Shown here in pieces: positions 35,401 through 45,826 of a stretch of DNA of 64,000 bases. Under the pieces are notes generated by a model. That model made no database searches. It worked only from the letters and a program-made list of their open reading frames with translations, and was not told the DNA's origin. Both the position numbers and the translations under genes were made by a program. Every line of letters begins with the position of its first letter. The first letter of the stretch is position 1. Source of the DNA: Thalassotalea sp. PS06. Its GTDB lineage: Bacteria > Pseudomonadota > Gammaproteobacteria > Enterobacterales > Alteromonadaceae. Location: contig NZ_CP041638.1 in NCBI RefSeq assembly GCF_007197775.1, forward strand, positions 2,790,001 through 2,854,000, written 5' to 3'.

Positions 35401-35628
35401 AGATTCTGGTAAAGGTTAGAAAAAACGCGCGAATTATACGGATTGTTAACCCTACAGGAAAGTTTTTAGAGTAATTATTCTTAACTAAATTACATAAAAT
35501 TACACAATATGGAAAATAATGTTTACTTTTAAGCCAAAACACTTAAGAAGCTGAATGTTTTTTGTAATTTTTCAATCAAAATAGACTCTTTTAAGGGGCT
35601 GATAAATCATACCAAACAAGAATTAATT
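35401..35628. other. AT-rich upstream region of the yitT-like gene
   Basis: It probably contains the yitT promoter. No gene is recognisable. A GGGGCTGATAAATCA fragment near 35596 resembles the hairpin that begins the array just to the right. Confidence 0.5.
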
Positions 35629-35940
35629 GGTACGCTGATAAATCAGCTTCGGGTACACCGAAAATAAATTTCGGTTTCGGGTACGTCAAAATGGGATTTT
35701 GACTTCGGGTACGGGCAGAAAACGCCCTTCGAGGAAAAGCGCTTTTACCCGGAATAAATCTCTGTTAACGGTACGCTGATAAATCAGCTTCGGGTACGGG
35801 CAGAAAACGCCCTTCGAGTTGAGAGCGCTTTTACCCGGAGCGACGCTGTTGGTCGCGTCCCCCTAACCATAAGGCCCTTCGTTGTCACCGCGAGAGCTGT
35901 CACCTGAAAACCTGTACATATTAGGGTTTTCTTTCCGACG
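35629..35940. repeat. GGGTAC-linker hairpin array merging into TGTCACC family
   Basis: Linkers of the form (TTC)GGGTAC alternate with GCTGAT/ATCAGC (35634-35647), ACCGAAA/TTTCGGT (35656-35674), GTCAAAAT/ATTTTGAC (35685-35703) and GGGC/GCCC (35713-35727). The first and last of these recur at 35774-35787 and 35798-35812. Past 35880 the linker changes to TGTCACC (35883 and 35899), so the two repeat families occur end to end here. The array lies between the yitT-like start and the end of the subtilase gene. Confidence 0.88.
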
Positions 35941-35952
35941 CAGTCTCCCCAT

Positions 35953-35981
35953 AAAAAAGCCGGGGCAACTGCCCCGGCTTT
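35953..35981 (-). terminator. Intrinsic terminator of the subtilase gene
   Basis: On the minus strand, AAAGCCGGGGC, a four-base loop, then GCCCCGGCTTT form an 11 bp hairpin, followed by a run of T. It is about 27 bp after the stop codon of the S8 peptidase gene. Confidence 0.88.
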
Positions 35982-36008
35982 AACATTGTTTAAGTCTAGT
36001 GACTTAGA

Positions 36009-39000
36009 TTACTTGATGCGACGACGCATACCAGCAAATGCAAGAAGCATTAATGCTAAGTAACCTAGTGAACCACCTTTCTTCTTCTTCTTCTCTTCTT
36101 CAGGGTAAACACATGAACCGTCGTCAGTGTTTGCATTTGAATCGAAGTTGGTCGCGTTAGAATCGTTACAACCTAACTCGATGCCATCAGAGATAACATT
36201 TAGCATAAAGGTCGTACTTGCTTTATCCGCTGGGTTCTCAACATCAGCAACGGTAACCGTCACTTCCGTCATACCGTGGAAGTTTGCAGCAGGTACGATA
36301 GAAATGCTTGAACCAGACGTATGGCTCTCTACAACACCAGATACGTTGTCACCAGAAACCATGATTTCATTGACAGTGGTTAGCTCAGAGTTATCAGCAT
36401 AGTAAACGTTCACGTCTACAGAACCGTTCTCTGCAACTTCCATATCAGCGATTGCAGATAACTGAATGTTACTAGGCGTTTCCAGGGTGTGGCTCATTTC
36501 AAAATCAGCCATGCCGTCAACAACACTGGTTGCCGTCATTACTTGATCAACACCTACCGCATCACGTTTAACTTGAGTCCAGATAGTGACTTCAAACTTT
36601 GAAGACTCAGGACCGTAGTAGTCGTAACAGATAACAAGGCCAGAGTGGATTTTGCTATCTAAGTCATCGTACGCATACTCTTCACCCAGGTAGCCACCTG
36701 CGATAGGACCACGAGAGTAGATAGGACCAGTGAAACCTTGCAGACCAATCGAACCACGGCCATTTTGGGTACCGAAGTCGATATTATCATAAGCAAAGTA
36801 CAACTCATGCTCATCTTTACCGTAACGAGTATTTACGTTGAAGATTACCTGATAATCGTAGCGATCATCTTTCTCTTCCCAGATGTAAGGACGACCTGGT
36901 GCTGAGAAGTCACGACCACCGGAGGCATAACTACGTGCATTATCTACTTCGATAATACCCCAACCAGTTTGTGTGCTGGCTAGTGTAATCCCCGCTTTTT
37001 CAGTCCAGGTGTTAATTAACGGTACAGACATCATTTCAATACCAGTATTCATTGCACCAAGACCTACACCACGCCATAGAGGACCTACTGACTCATAAGG
37101 GAATGAGTTGTAAGGGAAGCCTAAGTGATATGGCCAGAAAGTCGGTTGTACCCAAAGGTCAAATAGACCATTACCACGTAAATTAATGGAATTTTGTGGA
37201 TGAACATTCAGACGATCTGAGTTGTTGTATAGGTGCCATGAATCATATTGACCATTGAACAGAGCAGATACAGGTAATTCAACACCGCTACGGTATAGAA
37301 TGCTGTTATCACCTACTGGGTTACCATTTTCATCTACACCGCTGTTAAAACCACTGAATATAGGAGCAAAACCAAACTTTTCAAGGTCAACATAACCACC
37401 TGGATTAGAGTTACCAAAGTTAGGCATACGACACATTGCATCTTCAACGTTAGTCGTCTGGATGTAGTAAGGCGTGATACCTGCAGTGTTTGGCTGCACA
37501 CCAGAGATAGTAACAACACTACCGTCTACGGCGATGTCAGTTACGACATCAGGATTTGACGTAAAGATATCTTCGGCAGTGAAATGCATGCCTTCAGGCA
37601 TGTTAGCCGTAATGGTAAACGCGCGATCCGCACCGGTGTCGTTCGGCTGAACTTCAAAGGTGTAAGGAATTACGTCACCAGCACGGGCTTTAGTCTGAGT
37701 CACATCTAAGTGAACATCATCAACACCACGCTCTAGTTTGAATGCCACTTTACCAACGTTACCAGCATTAACTTCCGAGGTACCGAAATCTAATACCGAG
37801 TAGTAGATGTCGCCTTCCATCATTTCCGGCATGTTGTAGTTCAATGTAGCGCTTACGGTGTTTTCACCGTCAGTAGGCTCTACATGCAAAGACATATCAG
37901 AAGCTACGGTATCGGTTACTACAGCAATCGAGTAGCTGAATACTTCGGCAGCGATATCTGGATATAAATTAGTCCAGTTAGGCGCCTGACCCCGTAATTC
38001 ACCAGAGTTGTAGATTACCGCCCAGTATGTGCCTTCTTCAGGATTGTTGATGTTACAGAAGTTGTTGTATTGAATGTGGTTTGACACACAAAGAATTTCT
38101 TCAAACGGATCTGCTTCACCGTTACCGTTGTAATCCTTACCTACATAAACAAGAGCATTACCCTTATCCATGAAGCCTTCAAGATCTGACTCAATGGTAC
38201 CTTGCATTTCAACCATAAGACGCTTAGCACCGGCTGGTACTTCGATCATTTCAACGTGAGTTGCTTCATCCATACGGAAAGATGCAGGAACATCATCAGT
38301 ATTTGCAGACCACGGGAAATAGCCGTCATCATCTTTTGGTAGCGCTACGGTTTTAACATCCGCTTTAACAGGTGCATAAACACGAGTATAAGGGTTGTCT
38401 AGGGCAGGTAATTCAAGACCGTTAAACTGGAAGCTACCTTCGTTGCGATGAGCAACGGCACGAAGACGCGAAGGCATGCCATTTTTCGAGAACTTGAATG
38501 CAACCGGAAGATGAACTTCCGTGCTTGCACCGTTAGTTTCAGTAAGGATAACGTCAGAGTGTAATTCCACTTCGGCGTTCGAGAACCAATCCTGGGTATC
38601 CATGATTGATGCTTCAAAAACAACTGTCTGCGTTTCACCTGCTTTCAGAGAGAACTCGCTTGGTGTGGCAGAGATGTTTACACCATTTTGTGCGGACTGA
38701 TTCCATATATCGAAGTCCCAGTTAAGCACGTCAGAGTGGTCGACAGACCAGGAACCATCTTTGGTCGCTTTAAACGTACGCGTCCATTGACAGGTAGGCT
38801 TACACTCAAAGTTAACTAACTGAGGAATGTTCAGGCGATGAACCTGACCACCATTTCCAGGGTTTGCAGCTTTGAAGTTTTCAATGGTTTCGTCCATTAC
38901 AAGACCGGTATCAATTGCTTCGGCAACATTGATACGGCCTGCACCGGCACGATAGATAAAGGCTTCACCGATATCACCATTAGGCTGATTCTGACGACGG

Positions 39001-41294
39001 TAACGAACTACGTTATCAGCGGTTAGCATCAGTGCTGATTGAACTTCGGTAGGCGTCCAGTCAGGATGTGCCTGACGGATTAGCGCCATTGCACCAGCAA
39101 CATGAGGAGAAGCCATTGAGGTACCACTGATTGCGATATAATCTGTGTTACCCATGTTACCTACGAACGGATGTTCATCGGCGTAAGCAGCATAGATATT
39201 TACACCAGGAGCAGCAATTTGTGGAATTAGCATTTCTGGCGTTGAATTACTCGGGCCACGTGAAGAGAAAGGCGCTAACCAATCACCGTTTTCTTCGTTG
39301 TGATCGTTATAAATCGCCGTTTTACCGATAGTGATCATATGACCTTTTTCGGACCAGGAATCAATCCAGTCTTCAAAACCATAGTTGTAACCATCTTCAC
39401 CCCAAGTCGTTACTTCACCATCCCACTGCTCACGAGTTAAATGCACTGAAGGTAAGTCGTAAGCTACGGTCGGTACACTATCGCCTTTGGCGTAGTTGTA
39501 CATGATGAAACCGTCTGCGCCACCGGCTTTGACGTTGGCAACTTTAGCGGTACGGGCAATACCATTTGGATCAGCCAGGTTATTACGCTGACAAACTACG
39601 ATTACATTGGTTTCACCACTTGCGGCACCAACAATTGGCGTACCGTCTTTATAGAAATCAAAGGTACCAGCTGGATATTCGGTACCACAGTACCCGCCCC
39701 AGTCTTTGGTCCCATTAACATCAGCATAGTCTTTCGCCCAAACAACAACACCCGTTAATTCAGTATCATTGATTGCGCCACCCATACGACCGCTTTCGCT
39801 CCACCAAGGAACCTCTGAACCTAACGGTGCGCCAGCTTCGTCATTAGCAAAGCCCGCATATGAAATCGGTGTATCAACGCGAGTAACACGGTCGTGAGTA
39901 GTCGCAGCAACCGATGCTAACCATGGCGATGCATGGTCAATATAGCCAAAGTATTCACTAGCCCCTGCCTGACCGCCATTACCAGCAGCCACGGCAACGT
40001 TAATGCCAGCTTCACGAGCTGAAAGGAAGCCAAGCTCTACACCATCATCCCATGGAGAAACGTTATCGATACCACCGATAGAAAAGTTGATTACATCAAC
40101 GCCGTCTTTAATGGCATCTTCAATACCACCAATCATTGACTCCCATGGACAGCCTTGATAGCCAGATTCATTAGACGCGTGACATACCTGATATGAAACG
40201 ATGTTGGCATGTGGCGCAACACCAGACAGGTTAAACATGTCTTCTTTTACCAACGTACCGTCAGCAGGCTGACCGGTGAACTCGGGTAAAACATAATCAA
40301 CGTCGTTAAGTACGTTACCCGCCGCAGTACCTGCAACGTGAGAACCGTGACCCTGATAATCTTCACCGATAGCCGGGAAGCCTGGGATCATGTCATCAAA
40401 CGCATCAGTAATGACGTCATAAGTACGAATACCGATAAGTTTATCGTTACACAGATCTTCATTACCTGCTTCCGCACAAGCACCTACGTATACACCAGCA
40501 CCCCAAGGGTTAGTGTGGTCGTAGCCATCATCGCCAATGTCAGCGAATGAAGGGTGATCTGAGTTGATACCGGTATCAATGATACCCATGATGATGCCTT
40601 CACCTTTGAAAGGCACGCCCTGTTCGGTCGAACCCGTCCAGACCTGGTCTGCACTGATCTTTTGTGGGCCAGCATCGGTATGTAGCTCATAGGTTTTCGC
40701 TCGGTGAACGAATTCAACCTGAGGAAGTTGTGAAACGCGTTTCGCTTCTTCCTGAGTCATTTCTACCGTGTAAGCGTTAACAGCAGTGGTAAATTGCTTA
40801 CGAACTTGTTTAGTACCAACAACGCGGTTCATTTCGGTGATTGCCGCTACCTGTTGGTTTTGCAGGTAGTTAGTGTAAGCAACGATACGATCAGTGGTTG
40901 GTTTGCCAGCTTCATACAGGCTGTTTACGCCCATATCGCGGCTAAGTGTTTTAACGTGTGTACCTTGTAAACCATCGATACCGCCGGTGTATAGGGCAGT
41001 TGGCTTGTCTTTAAGACGTACTACGTAGATGTGCTCGCCGGTAATATCGGCTTCTTCAAAGAACTTGGCACGTTGTGAATTAACCTGAACGTTTAATCCA
41101 TCATTTTCCAACATAGAACCAGTTGATACCTGGTTGTTGGTGCCAATTTGTAATTCGTTAATTTGCTCCTGGGTCAGGTTTGGTGTGCTCAACGTATGTA
41201 CTTCATCCGTTGGCGCTAAACCTGCAGCAGCGTACATTGAACCAGCGCTGTATAACGCGATAGCTAATGCACTTGTAATGCTGTTTATTCTCAC
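36009..41294 (-). CDS. Large secreted S8 subtilisin-like protease with GlyGly-CTERM tail
   Basis: 1761 residues. I place the start at GTG 41294: a GGAG site sits seven bases upstream, and translation then opens on RINSITSALAIALYSAGSM, a good signal peptide. The ATG at 41348 has a weak site. An inhibitor I9 propeptide precedes the catalytic domain with Asp240 (GIIDTGINSD), His316 (GHGSHVAG) and Ser726 (SGTSMASPHVAG). The 410-residue gap between His and Ser holds a PA-type insert with two Cys-rich stretches. The long C-terminal part contains fibronectin- or cadherin-like beta segments. The end, GGSLGYLALMLLAFAGMRRR, is a GlyGly-CTERM tail, which is cleaved by rhombosortase in species that carry it. 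It probably digests extracellular protein. Confidence 0.9.
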   Translation of the reverse strand: MRINSITSALAIALYSAGSMYAAAGLAPTDEVHTLSTPNLTQEQINELQIGTNNQVSTGSMLENDGLNVQVNSQRAKFFEEADITGEHIYVVRLKDKPTALYTGGIDGLQGTHVKTLSRDMGVNSLYEAGKPTTDRIVAYTNYLQNQQVAAITEMNRVVGTKQVRKQFTTAVNAYTVEMTQEEAKRVSQLPQVEFVHRAKTYELHTDAGPQKISADQVWTGSTEQGVPFKGEGIIMGIIDTGINSDHPSFADIGDDGYDHTNPWGAGVYVGACAEAGNEDLCNDKLIGIRTYDVITDAFDDMIPGFPAIGEDYQGHGSHVAGTAAGNVLNDVDYVLPEFTGQPADGTLVKEDMFNLSGVAPHANIVSYQVCHASNESGYQGCPWESMIGGIEDAIKDGVDVINFSIGGIDNVSPWDDGVELGFLSAREAGINVAVAAGNGGQAGASEYFGYIDHASPWLASVAATTHDRVTRVDTPISYAGFANDEAGAPLGSEVPWWSESGRMGGAINDTELTGVVVWAKDYADVNGTKDWGGYCGTEYPAGTFDFYKDGTPIVGAASGETNVIVVCQRNNLADPNGIARTAKVANVKAGGADGFIMYNYAKGDSVPTVAYDLPSVHLTREQWDGEVTTWGEDGYNYGFEDWIDSWSEKGHMITIGKTAIYNDHNEENGDWLAPFSSRGPSNSTPEMLIPQIAAPGVNIYAAYADEHPFVGNMGNTDYIAISGTSMASPHVAGAMALIRQAHPDWTPTEVQSALMLTADNVVRYRRQNQPNGDIGEAFIYRAGAGRINVAEAIDTGLVMDETIENFKAANPGNGGQVHRLNIPQLVNFECKPTCQWTRTFKATKDGSWSVDHSDVLNWDFDIWNQSAQNGVNISATPSEFSLKAGETQTVVFEASIMDTQDWFSNAEVELHSDVILTETNGASTEVHLPVAFKFSKNGMPSRLRAVAHRNEGSFQFNGLELPALDNPYTRVYAPVKADVKTVALPKDDDGYFPWSANTDDVPASFRMDEATHVEMIEVPAGAKRLMVEMQGTIESDLEGFMDKGNALVYVGKDYNGNGEADPFEEILCVSNHIQYNNFCNINNPEEGTYWAVIYNSGELRGQAPNWTNLYPDIAAEVFSYSIAVVTDTVASDMSLHVEPTDGENTVSATLNYNMPEMMEGDIYYSVLDFGTSEVNAGNVGKVAFKLERGVDDVHLDVTQTKARAGDVIPYTFEVQPNDTGADRAFTITANMPEGMHFTAEDIFTSNPDVVTDIAVDGSVVTISGVQPNTAGITPYYIQTTNVEDAMCRMPNFGNSNPGGYVDLEKFGFAPIFSGFNSGVDENGNPVGDNSILYRSGVELPVSALFNGQYDSWHLYNNSDRLNVHPQNSINLRGNGLFDLWVQPTFWPYHLGFPYNSFPYESVGPLWRGVGLGAMNTGIEMMSVPLINTWTEKAGITLASTQTGWGIIEVDNARSYASGGRDFSAPGRPYIWEEKDDRYDYQVIFNVNTRYGKDEHELYFAYDNIDFGTQNGRGSIGLQGFTGPIYSRGPIAGGYLGEEYAYDDLDSKIHSGLVICYDYYGPESSKFEVTIWTQVKRDAVGVDQVMTATSVVDGMADFEMSHTLETPSNIQLSAIADMEVAENGSVDVNVYYADNSELTTVNEIMVSGDNVSGVVESHTSGSSISIVPAANFHGMTEVTVTVADVENPADKASTTFMLNVISDGIELGCNDSNATNFDSNANTDDGSCVYPEEEKKKKKGGSLGYLALMLLAFAGMRRRIK

Positions 41295-41934
41295 CTTAAA
41301 ACTCCAAATGTCGTTATATTTTTTATCGCCAATTTTATTGGGCAGCATAAGATATAACCGGATTTAAGGTTTGGACGTGAGTCTATTTGTGTAGCATTTT
41401 GTAGCATTATCATACAAAAGCTTTCGTAGTAAAAATTGCATAGATTGTGAATAAACACCCAACCAGAAAAAGTTTCTATGGTTTTCGTAAATCTTTTTAG
41501 GGTGTTAGTGATATGAATAAAACCTTGCCTACAACTAAAAAAACGGAAACCTTTCCAAAAAAAAGCGCGTAAAACAGCAAAATCAGAGCTTAAAACTGTT
41601 CAAATCAATGCATGTCGGGTAATCGCCGACGGATTTAGGCGAAAAACCCTCCCGATAAAGCTCAGACAAGCTAAAAATGCACAACAGCGCCTCCTGAATA
41701 ATTAGTCGAACAGCAAAAAAACTCACTTGTACGAATAACCGACTATTAAACACTAACTTTTAACCAGGTCGAAACCCTCTGATTTTAATGTATTTCCCTG
41801 CCATATTTGCTAACTATCCAGCAGACCTGATAATGTAATTACCATCATGAATTTTAACGAATTAATTTCGTCTATTTCATGCCTGAAGCAAACGAATCTC
41901 AAACTGAAAATAACAACTAAAATACGGGACGATA
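41295..41934. other. Divergent 640 bp region upstream of the subtilase and DUF885 genes
   Basis: AT-rich and without a recognisable gene. It must hold the promoters of both large secreted-enzyme genes. A repeated TGTAGCATT (about 41389-41408) may be an operator half-site, but this is not supported further. Several short frames exist and look random. Confidence 0.5.
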
Positions 41935-43761
41935 ATGATTAAAGCTTTATTTAAGTGGTTCGGATTATTGGTGTTAGCCATAATCCTGCTCGGCGGAAGT
42001 TTCGCCGCCCATGAATGGTATGCAAAAAAACCTTTTATGTTTCGAGCCTACCTGGACCGCGCCATGGTAAAAATGGCGTTTTCCGATCCGGAAACGTTGA
42101 CCTCACTCGGCTTTTTGGAAAGCATGGGGATCAAAGGACACAATGCCCATCTTGATGATGTCGATCCGAAAAACTCCGAAAAAATGTTTGCCGAACTGTC
42201 TGAGTTTCGCGCGGGTTTAGAACAATATGCGGATCAAGATCTGGACCGCCAGCAAAAAATGTCCAAAGACATCGCTATCTATCTGATGGATATTGCTGAA
42301 CAGGCAAAACCATTTCGTTATCACTATTACCCCGCTAATCAGCTATTCGGTATTCAAAACGGTTTTCCAAGCTTTATGGAAGCCTCACATCAGGTACATA
42401 CGGTGGAAGACGCGGAAAATTACAATTCTCGGTTAAGTGAATTGCCACGTAAATTTGATCAGTATCTAATGGATTTACGAATTCGTGAAGAAAAAGGCAT
42501 TATTCCACCGCGCTTTGTGATCGACCGAATCTTAGAAGAAATGCAAAACTTTGTGGATACGCCGGCGACTGAAAATATCCTCTACACCTCTTTGGTGACT
42601 AAAATGGACGACAGTGAGGAAATCAGCGATGAACAGCAGCAACAGTTATTAGCGAAAAGCGAGCAATTGATTAACGAGTCTGTCTATGTAGCCTATCAGG
42701 GCTTTATTGACTACTTCACTGAATTAGCGCCAAAAGCAGGCAATGATCACGGTTACTGGCACTTGCCAAACGGTGAAGAAGCCTACAAATTAGCGCTTAA
42801 ACTATTTACTACCACCGACTACAGTGCTGAGTATATTCACAGCTTAGGTTTGCAGGAAGTGGCGCGAATTCAAGGCGAAATGATGGAAATTTTTGCCGAG
42901 TTAGGCGTAGATACCAGCAATGGTTACACTGCTGCCATGGCCGAATTTTCTGCTCAGGATAAATTTTATTATGAAGACAGTGATGAAGGTCGCGCCCAAA
43001 TCCTCGCCGATTATCAGACGATATTGGACGAAATTGATGCTGGTATCGACAGCGCCTTTAATATCCGTCCCAAAGCGGGAATGGAAGTCGTCCGAATCCC
43101 TGAGTTTAAAGAGAAAACTTCACCAGGCGCTTATTATCAGCAGCCGGCATTGGATGGCTCTCGTCCGGGTCGTTTTTTTGCAAACCTTTATGATATAAAA
43201 GCTACACCAAAATTTGGCATGCGCACTCTGGCCTACCATGAAGGTATCCCAGGTCATCATTTTCAAATCGCCATTGCCATGGAATTGGAAGGTATGCCAT
43301 TTCTTCGTCGCTTTGCGCCATTTACTGCTTACACGGAAGGCTGGGCGCTGTATTCAGAGCAAGTTGCCTGGGAGCACGGTTTTCAATCCAACCCGGAAGA
43401 CAATATCGGCCGTTTAACCGCAGAATTGTTCCGTGCAGTACGTTTAGTCGTTGATACTGGTATTCACCACAAACGCTGGACTCGTGAAGAGGGTATCGAA
43501 TACATGGCAAACAATACCGGCATGGCAGAGCGCGATGTCGTTGCCGAAATTGAACGCTATATCGTTATGCCGGGTCAGGCAACAGCGTATAAAGTGGGAA
43601 TGATAAAGATTCTTGAATTGCGCGAGAAAGCGATGGCTCAGCTTGGTGATAAATTTGATATTCGTGATTTTCACGATGCGGTGTTGAAAAACGGTGCGGT
43701 ACCGTTAAGTATGCTTGAAGACATTATCGACAACTACATCGAAACAACGCTGGCAAGCTAA
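41935..43761 (+). CDS. DUF885 family metallopeptidase-like exported protein
   Basis: 608 residues with an N-terminal membrane helix (LLVLAIILLGGSFAAH) acting as a signal or anchor. The signature HEGIPGHHFQ (His435-Glu436, His441-His442) and the downstream Glu in AYTEGWALYSEQ (near residue 470) are the probable zinc site of the DUF885 family, whose members are related to M32-type carboxypeptidases. The long helical N-terminal half is typical. The family is believed to be peptidases; substrates are unknown. It ends at a bidirectional terminator and has no operon partner. Confidence 0.85.
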   Translation: MIKALFKWFGLLVLAIILLGGSFAAHEWYAKKPFMFRAYLDRAMVKMAFSDPETLTSLGFLESMGIKGHNAHLDDVDPKNSEKMFAELSEFRAGLEQYADQDLDRQQKMSKDIAIYLMDIAEQAKPFRYHYYPANQLFGIQNGFPSFMEASHQVHTVEDAENYNSRLSELPRKFDQYLMDLRIREEKGIIPPRFVIDRILEEMQNFVDTPATENILYTSLVTKMDDSEEISDEQQQQLLAKSEQLINESVYVAYQGFIDYFTELAPKAGNDHGYWHLPNGEEAYKLALKLFTTTDYSAEYIHSLGLQEVARIQGEMMEIFAELGVDTSNGYTAAMAEFSAQDKFYYEDSDEGRAQILADYQTILDEIDAGIDSAFNIRPKAGMEVVRIPEFKEKTSPGAYYQQPALDGSRPGRFFANLYDIKATPKFGMRTLAYHEGIPGHHFQIAIAMELEGMPFLRRFAPFTAYTEGWALYSEQVAWEHGFQSNPEDNIGRLTAELFRAVRLVVDTGIHHKRWTREEGIEYMANNTGMAERDVVAEIERYIVMPGQATAYKVGMIKILELREKAMAQLGDKFDIRDFHDAVLKNGAVPLSMLEDIIDNYIETTLAS

Positions 43762-43784
43762 GGTTTTTGTTGATGTAACCCATG

Positions 43785-43810
43785 AAAAAACGCCCTTTCC
43801 GGGCGTTTTT
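43785..43810. terminator. Bidirectional intrinsic terminator
   Basis: AAAAACGCCC, a short loop TTTCC, then GGGCGTTTTT: a hairpin with A- and T-runs. It lies between the convergent DUF885 and PEP-CTERM genes. Confidence 0.9.
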
Positions 43811-43831
43811 CAATGAGAGTGTTTGGAATTG

Positions 43832-44500
43832 CTATTTACGGAAACGGCCAAGACCCAGTAAACCTAAACCAAGCATTAGCATGGTAGCAGGTTCAGGAAC
43901 TTCCTGAGGTGGGCCCTCTCGCACTTCTCGAAATGAAATTTCTTCGATATAACCACGAAATTCGGGAGCTTTAAACGTTCTCAACATTGACGTATCAACC
44001 ACACTAAAGGTGAATACGCTACTGTTCAGTGCATCTGGAAACATTCCTGAGCCGGTATCATAGTCTGAAGCGTTCAGCATAACGGAGCCAAAATCGCCGG
44101 AAACTTGCACGGTTCCGGCAACCGTATCTGAATGATCGCCATTAAAAAGCACGCTCAGTAACGACACGGTACGATCAAAAGTGAATACCAGAATTTCACC
44201 TAACCCCCAGTTATCTCCGGCAACCTCAGAACCACCATCAACACCAAGACCGCCATTTGCCGGCCAGTCCTGGATTACATTACTGCCGTCATTGCCCGAC
44301 GTCACCACAAAATCGAGGCCACAGGAAAAGGACAATCCGTCAGCATTGCCATCAATATCGGGATTTTGTAAATCAAAGATGATGTGGTTGGTAGCACCTG
44401 TGGTGCAATTTGAGGAATCTCCGGCAACGGGAGCTGAAAGCACCTGACTGGCAAAAAACAAACCAAGCAGCGCCGTACAACTTTGTTTTAATATTTTCAT
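43832..44500 (-). CDS. PEP-CTERM protein, paralogue family member 1
   Basis: 222 residues from ATG 44500, with AAGGA upstream; a TTG two codons earlier is possible. A signal peptide (ALLGLFFASQVLSA) is followed by a beta-rich domain with VIQDWPANGGLGVDGGS, and the tail VPEPATMLMLGLGLLGLGRF is the PEP-CTERM sorting signal. The domain shares the phrases IQDxPANGGLGV, ILVFTF and SVLFNGDHSD with the proteins at 51.9 and 57.6 kb, so the three are paralogues. The function is unknown. Confidence 0.87.
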   Translation of the reverse strand: MKILKQSCTALLGLFFASQVLSAPVAGDSSNCTTGATNHIIFDLQNPDIDGNADGLSFSCGLDFVVTSGNDGSNVIQDWPANGGLGVDGGSEVAGDNWGLGEILVFTFDRTVSLLSVLFNGDHSDTVAGTVQVSGDFGSVMLNASDYDTGSGMFPDALNSSVFTFSVVDTSMLRTFKAPEFRGYIEEISFREVREGPPQEVPEPATMLMLGLGLLGLGRFRK

Positions 44501-44671
44501 ATTCAATCCTTGTACAATTATTGTTGTTGTGCCAATAAACCTTTAATGGCCCTCCTGTTCAGCAAAAAACATACCAATATCAATCACTTCCCTGAACCCA
44601 CCGAAAACCCTGGCAATCCTCGGGATTTATCAGGGACCGATGTTGCTCACCCCTGCATTTTGTAAAAATTT

Positions 44672-44700
44672 TTGACAACCCTGGCAACTGGCTTTACATA
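44672..44700 (+). promoter_or_regulatory. Possible sigma-70 promoter of the K+ channel-yjf operon
   Basis: TTGACA at 44672-44677, a 17-base spacer and TACATA at 44695-44700. The -35 box is perfect, the -10 box only partly matches consensus. It lies about 77 bp before the channel start codon. Confidence 0.4.
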
Positions 44701-44776
44701 CGTGTGCTCCCTGTTAAGATACTGACAAATTATGTCAAGGCCCGTCCCGCAATAGCAGCTACTAACAAAATAATTA

Positions 44777-45826
44777 ATGTCTATTTTTCTGCGATTAAAA
44801 CAACTTTTCCTGCGCCAATTACTTCATCTTCCCTGGCAAGGTGTATTACTACTTACGGTGGGTTATATCGCCCTAAGCTGGATATTACTGACCCTCAGTG
44901 GTGAATCAGAGCTGGTACAGGAACAAAACTTTTTATATTTCCTGATGGTTACTGCATCAACCGTTGGTTATGGTGACTTCTCGCCGCAATCCCAGCCAGG
45001 TAAGTATGTTGTAGCATTATTTATTATCCCCGCAGGGTTAAGTTTATTTGGTTTACTGATTGGTCGAGTGATTGGCTTTTTCTCTGATCAGTGGCGAAAA
45101 GGAGTGAAAGGCTTGAAAACCTTAAATTACGATAATCACATTCTGGTCATCGGCTGGAATGAAGGGCGAACCATGCAGCTATTAAAGCTGTTAAAACGGG
45201 AGATGGATTTTCACAGTGATAAACAGGATATTGCGCTATGTGTCAGAGCCGATATCGAAAACCCGCAACCGGAACAAATTGGCTTTGTAAGAGTACTGAA
45301 CTTTACCAGCGACGAAGAAATGGATCGTGCCGGGGTAAGCAATGCCAGCTGTATTGTTATCGATACCCAAGATGATGATGTCACCATGACTACCGCTTTG
45401 TACTGCGCATCCAGAAACCCAGACGCCCATACCATCGCCTATTTTCAGGATGACCAGTTGGGTAATCTTTTAAAACAACATTGTCCGAATATCGAATGTA
45501 TGCCATCGGTAGGAGTTGAATTGATTGCAAAATCCGCCGTCGATCCCGGTTCCAGCCTATTGCACCATCAATTACTGGATGTTGGTCAGGGTATGACCCA
45601 GTATTCGTTGCAATATCAGGGGAAACAGGCATTACAAGTCGCCGCTGTATTTATCGCATTGAAAAAACACTATCAGGCAACCTTAATCGGTATTTCACCA
45701 AATGGTTACGATACGCTGGAGTTGAACCCGGATTTAGAAAAAATCGTCGCACCGGACAGCACGCTATACTACATTGCCGATGAAAGGCTGAATAATATTA
45801 ACTGGGAATTGTTCACCAATGTTTAA
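44777..45826 (+). CDS. Two-helix K+ channel with RCK (TrkA-N) domain
   Basis: 349 residues: a first membrane helix (GVLLLTVGYIALSWILLTL), a pore loop with the K+ selectivity filter TVGYGD at 62-67, a second helix (VVALFIIPAGLSLFGLLIG), then a cytoplasmic RCK_N domain (HILVIGWNEGRTMQLLKLLK). It should be a tetrameric potassium channel gated through the RCK module. Here it heads the yjfK-yjfL-yjfM-yjfC genes, overlapping yjfK by 8 bp, which suggests an ion flux linked to that envelope system. A possible promoter lies at 44672. Confidence 0.87.
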   Translation: MSIFLRLKQLFLRQLLHLPWQGVLLLTVGYIALSWILLTLSGESELVQEQNFLYFLMVTASTVGYGDFSPQSQPGKYVVALFIIPAGLSLFGLLIGRVIGFFSDQWRKGVKGLKTLNYDNHILVIGWNEGRTMQLLKLLKREMDFHSDKQDIALCVRADIENPQPEQIGFVRVLNFTSDEEMDRAGVSNASCIVIDTQDDDVTMTTALYCASRNPDAHTIAYFQDDQLGNLLKQHCPNIECMPSVGVELIAKSAVDPGSSLLHHQLLDVGQGMTQYSLQYQGKQALQVAAVFIALKKHYQATLIGISPNGYDTLELNPDLEKIVAPDSTLYYIADERLNNINWELFTNV

